Positions 62,969-64,000 of a DNA stretch of 64,000 nt are shown here, one piece after another. This DNA is from Shewanella avicenniae (GTDB lineage Bacteria > Pseudomonadota > Gammaproteobacteria > Enterobacterales > Shewanellaceae). Location of the stretch: contig NZ_CP071503.1 in assembly GCF_017354945.1 (NCBI RefSeq), forward strand, positions 186,001 through 250,000. The letters are read 5' to 3'. Both the position numbers and the translations under genes were made by a program. Each line of letters starts with the position of its first letter. The first letter of the stretch is position 1. The notes beneath the pieces are model-generated. The model was not told the DNA's origin. It made no database searches and saw only the letters and a list, made by a program, of their open reading frames with translations.

Positions 62969-63586
62969 ATGCCATTAATGCCGAGCGATTTGTCAAAACG
63001 CACCTATTGCCATCATTGCGGTTACCCGCAGTCAGCCTGTGTTTGCGCGGCGGTAAAGCCGATTGCCGTGCCGCAACAACTGGTGGTGCTGCAACATCCT
63101 TCCGAGGTGAGCCACACCAAAAATAGTGTCAGATTACTGCAGTTGGCGATCCCGCAAACTCAAGTGATCGTCGGAGAAACTGCGGCGGATTTTGCTGCGT
63201 TGCGGCAGCAACTGCTGGCCACTCAGTGTGCCTTGGTCTATCCGCCAGATGATGCTCAAGCCGAAGTGACAGTGACGCAAACCTTCGCCCAAGCGATTGA
63301 TACGCTGCTGTTATTGGATGGTACTTGGCGCAAAGTGCATCGGATGCTGTGTTTAAATCCGTGGCTGCTACAACTGCCGCGGCTTAGTTTGTCGTGTGAC
63401 AATGGCAGTCAGTATCGGATCCGCAAAGCGAAGCGCAGCGACAGTTTGTCGACCTTAGAAGCCGCGGTGTTTGCGTTGCAGCAGTTGCAACCGAGTTTGG
63501 ATATTTTGCCCTGTTTGGCCTTGTTGGATGAACTTGTCGCGCAGCGACTGGCACGGATGCCAGCCGAGGTGCGCAAGCGTTACTAA
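62969..63586 (+). CDS. tapT: tRNA-uridine aminocarboxypropyltransferase TapT (DTW domain)
   Basis: Adds the acp group to a tRNA uridine (acp3U47 in E. coli). 205 aa from the ATG at 62969; GTG 62939 and ATG 62978 are also possible. DTW-domain features: zinc cysteines CHHCGYPQSACVC, HPSEVSHTKNSVRLL, and LLLDGTWRKVHRML (the D-x-T-W box), then RIRKAKRSDSLSTLEA. Confidence 0.92.
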   Translation: MPLMPSDLSKRTYCHHCGYPQSACVCAAVKPIAVPQQLVVLQHPSEVSHTKNSVRLLQLAIPQTQVIVGETAADFAALRQQLLATQCALVYPPDDAQAEVTVTQTFAQAIDTLLLLDGTWRKVHRMLCLNPWLLQLPRLSLSCDNGSQYRIRKAKRSDSLSTLEAAVFALQQLQPSLDILPCLALLDELVAQRLARMPAEVRKRY

Positions 63587-63592
63587 TGCGGG

Positions 63593-64000
63593 CTAATTGC
63601 AGATTTGGGTGCTGGCCGCTGGATGGAAATGCGCCATAGCAAATTCGTTTGGATGCAGCGGGTAGCCAAACAGGAAACCTTGCGCTGAGCCTTCGCCCAT
63701 TGCCAATAACATCTCTTTTTGCTTATTGGTTTCAATGCCTTCGGCAACGAAGTGTAATTCCAGTGCTTGGCTGAGCTGCACAATCGCTTGGCACAACTGT
63801 TGGCCACGACGATGGTAAAGCTCGCGGGCAAACTCGCCATCAATTTTTAGACTATCGATTGGCATATTGCCCAAGCGACTCAAGGATGAGAACCCAGTGC
63901 CAAAGTCATCAATGGCGACTTTAATCCCCATTTGGCGAATTTTGGCTAAGGTGGCGCGCGCTTGTTGCGGATGGTGCAGCAGTGCTGACTCGGTGATTTC
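63593..64000 (-). CDS. EAL-domain cyclic-di-GMP phosphodiesterase, C-terminal part
   Basis: The gene enters from the right edge; 136 residues are seen. EAL motifs: EITESALL (catalytic metal Glu), KVAIDDFGTGFSSL (DDFGTG), IDSLKIDGEFAREL, FVAEGIETNKQ (EGVE-type) and QGFLFGYPLHP. N-terminal sensory or GGDEF domains would lie outside the window. Stop codon is seven bases from the tapT stop (convergent). Confidence 0.93.
   Translation of the reverse strand, partial: EITESALLHHPQQARATLAKIRQMGIKVAIDDFGTGFSSLSRLGNMPIDSLKIDGEFARELYHRRGQQLCQAIVQLSQALELHFVAEGIETNKQKEMLLAMGEGSAQGFLFGYPLHPNEFAMAHFHPAASTQICN

Overview
The window looks like a chromosome segment from a Shewanella-like gammaproteobacterium. 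The evidence is an extracellular DMSO reductase operon of the dmsEFAB type, several periplasmic multihaem cytochromes, a split flavocytochrome c, a menDHCE menaquinone cluster and FMN-riboswitch-controlled ribB. No rRNA, prophage or CRISPR was seen. There is one intact insertion sequence and one small group of integron-type gene cassettes.

Layout. 1-5.4 kb: molybdate ABC transporter (modA partial, modB, modC), a two-component system and an RluA-type pseudouridine synthase. 5.4-7.6 kb: a putative lipoprotein and a chloramphenicol acetyltransferase-family protein. 7.6-11.4 kb: a hairpin-rich spacer, then four minus-strand cassette genes separated by attC-like sites, with a degenerate tRNA-like sequence among them and no integrase. 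12.3-17.3 kb: menD-menH-menC-menE on the minus strand. 17.4-22 kb: LysR regulator, a DUF2726-like membrane protein, an NrfB/NrfC/NrfD-like quinol-oxidising module without nrfA, and a MarR regulator. 22.7-31.1 kb: dmsE-dmsF-dmsA-dmsB-dmsG-dmsH, with dmsE split near its start by a complete ISAs1-family element flanked by a 10-bp target duplication. 31.8-39.6 kb: OprB-type porin, M14 peptidase, PadR regulator, TonB-dependent receptor and a FadR-type GntR regulator. 39.8-47.9 kb: tetrahaem cytochrome, flavoprotein reductase, porin and two paralogous tannase/feruloyl-esterase lipoproteins. 48.3-64 kb: mostly housekeeping genes (GIY-YIG protein, S9 peptidase, ribB, moeA, moeB, carboxymuconolactone-decarboxylase-like protein, AraC and Lrp regulators, amino-acid exporter, HDOD, TerB, DUF2780, YciC-like, Sel1-repeat protein, TapT, and a partial EAL protein).

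How the genes fit together. Much of the window serves anaerobic respiration. Menaquinone is made by MenDHCE. Quinol electrons could leave through the NrfBCD-like module. Terminal reductases are the outer-surface DMSO reductase, which needs molybdenum cofactor (ModABC, MoeA, MoeB), and a periplasmic flavin reductase. CRP-like boxes lie upstream of the NrfBCD and dms blocks. The most intriguing unit is 38.8-47.9 kb. Surface esterases of the tannase family, a porin, a tetrahaem cytochrome and a flavoprotein whose active site does not look like fumarate reductase together suggest a pathway that cleaves plant phenolic esters and respires the freed unsaturated acid. That substrate is inference.
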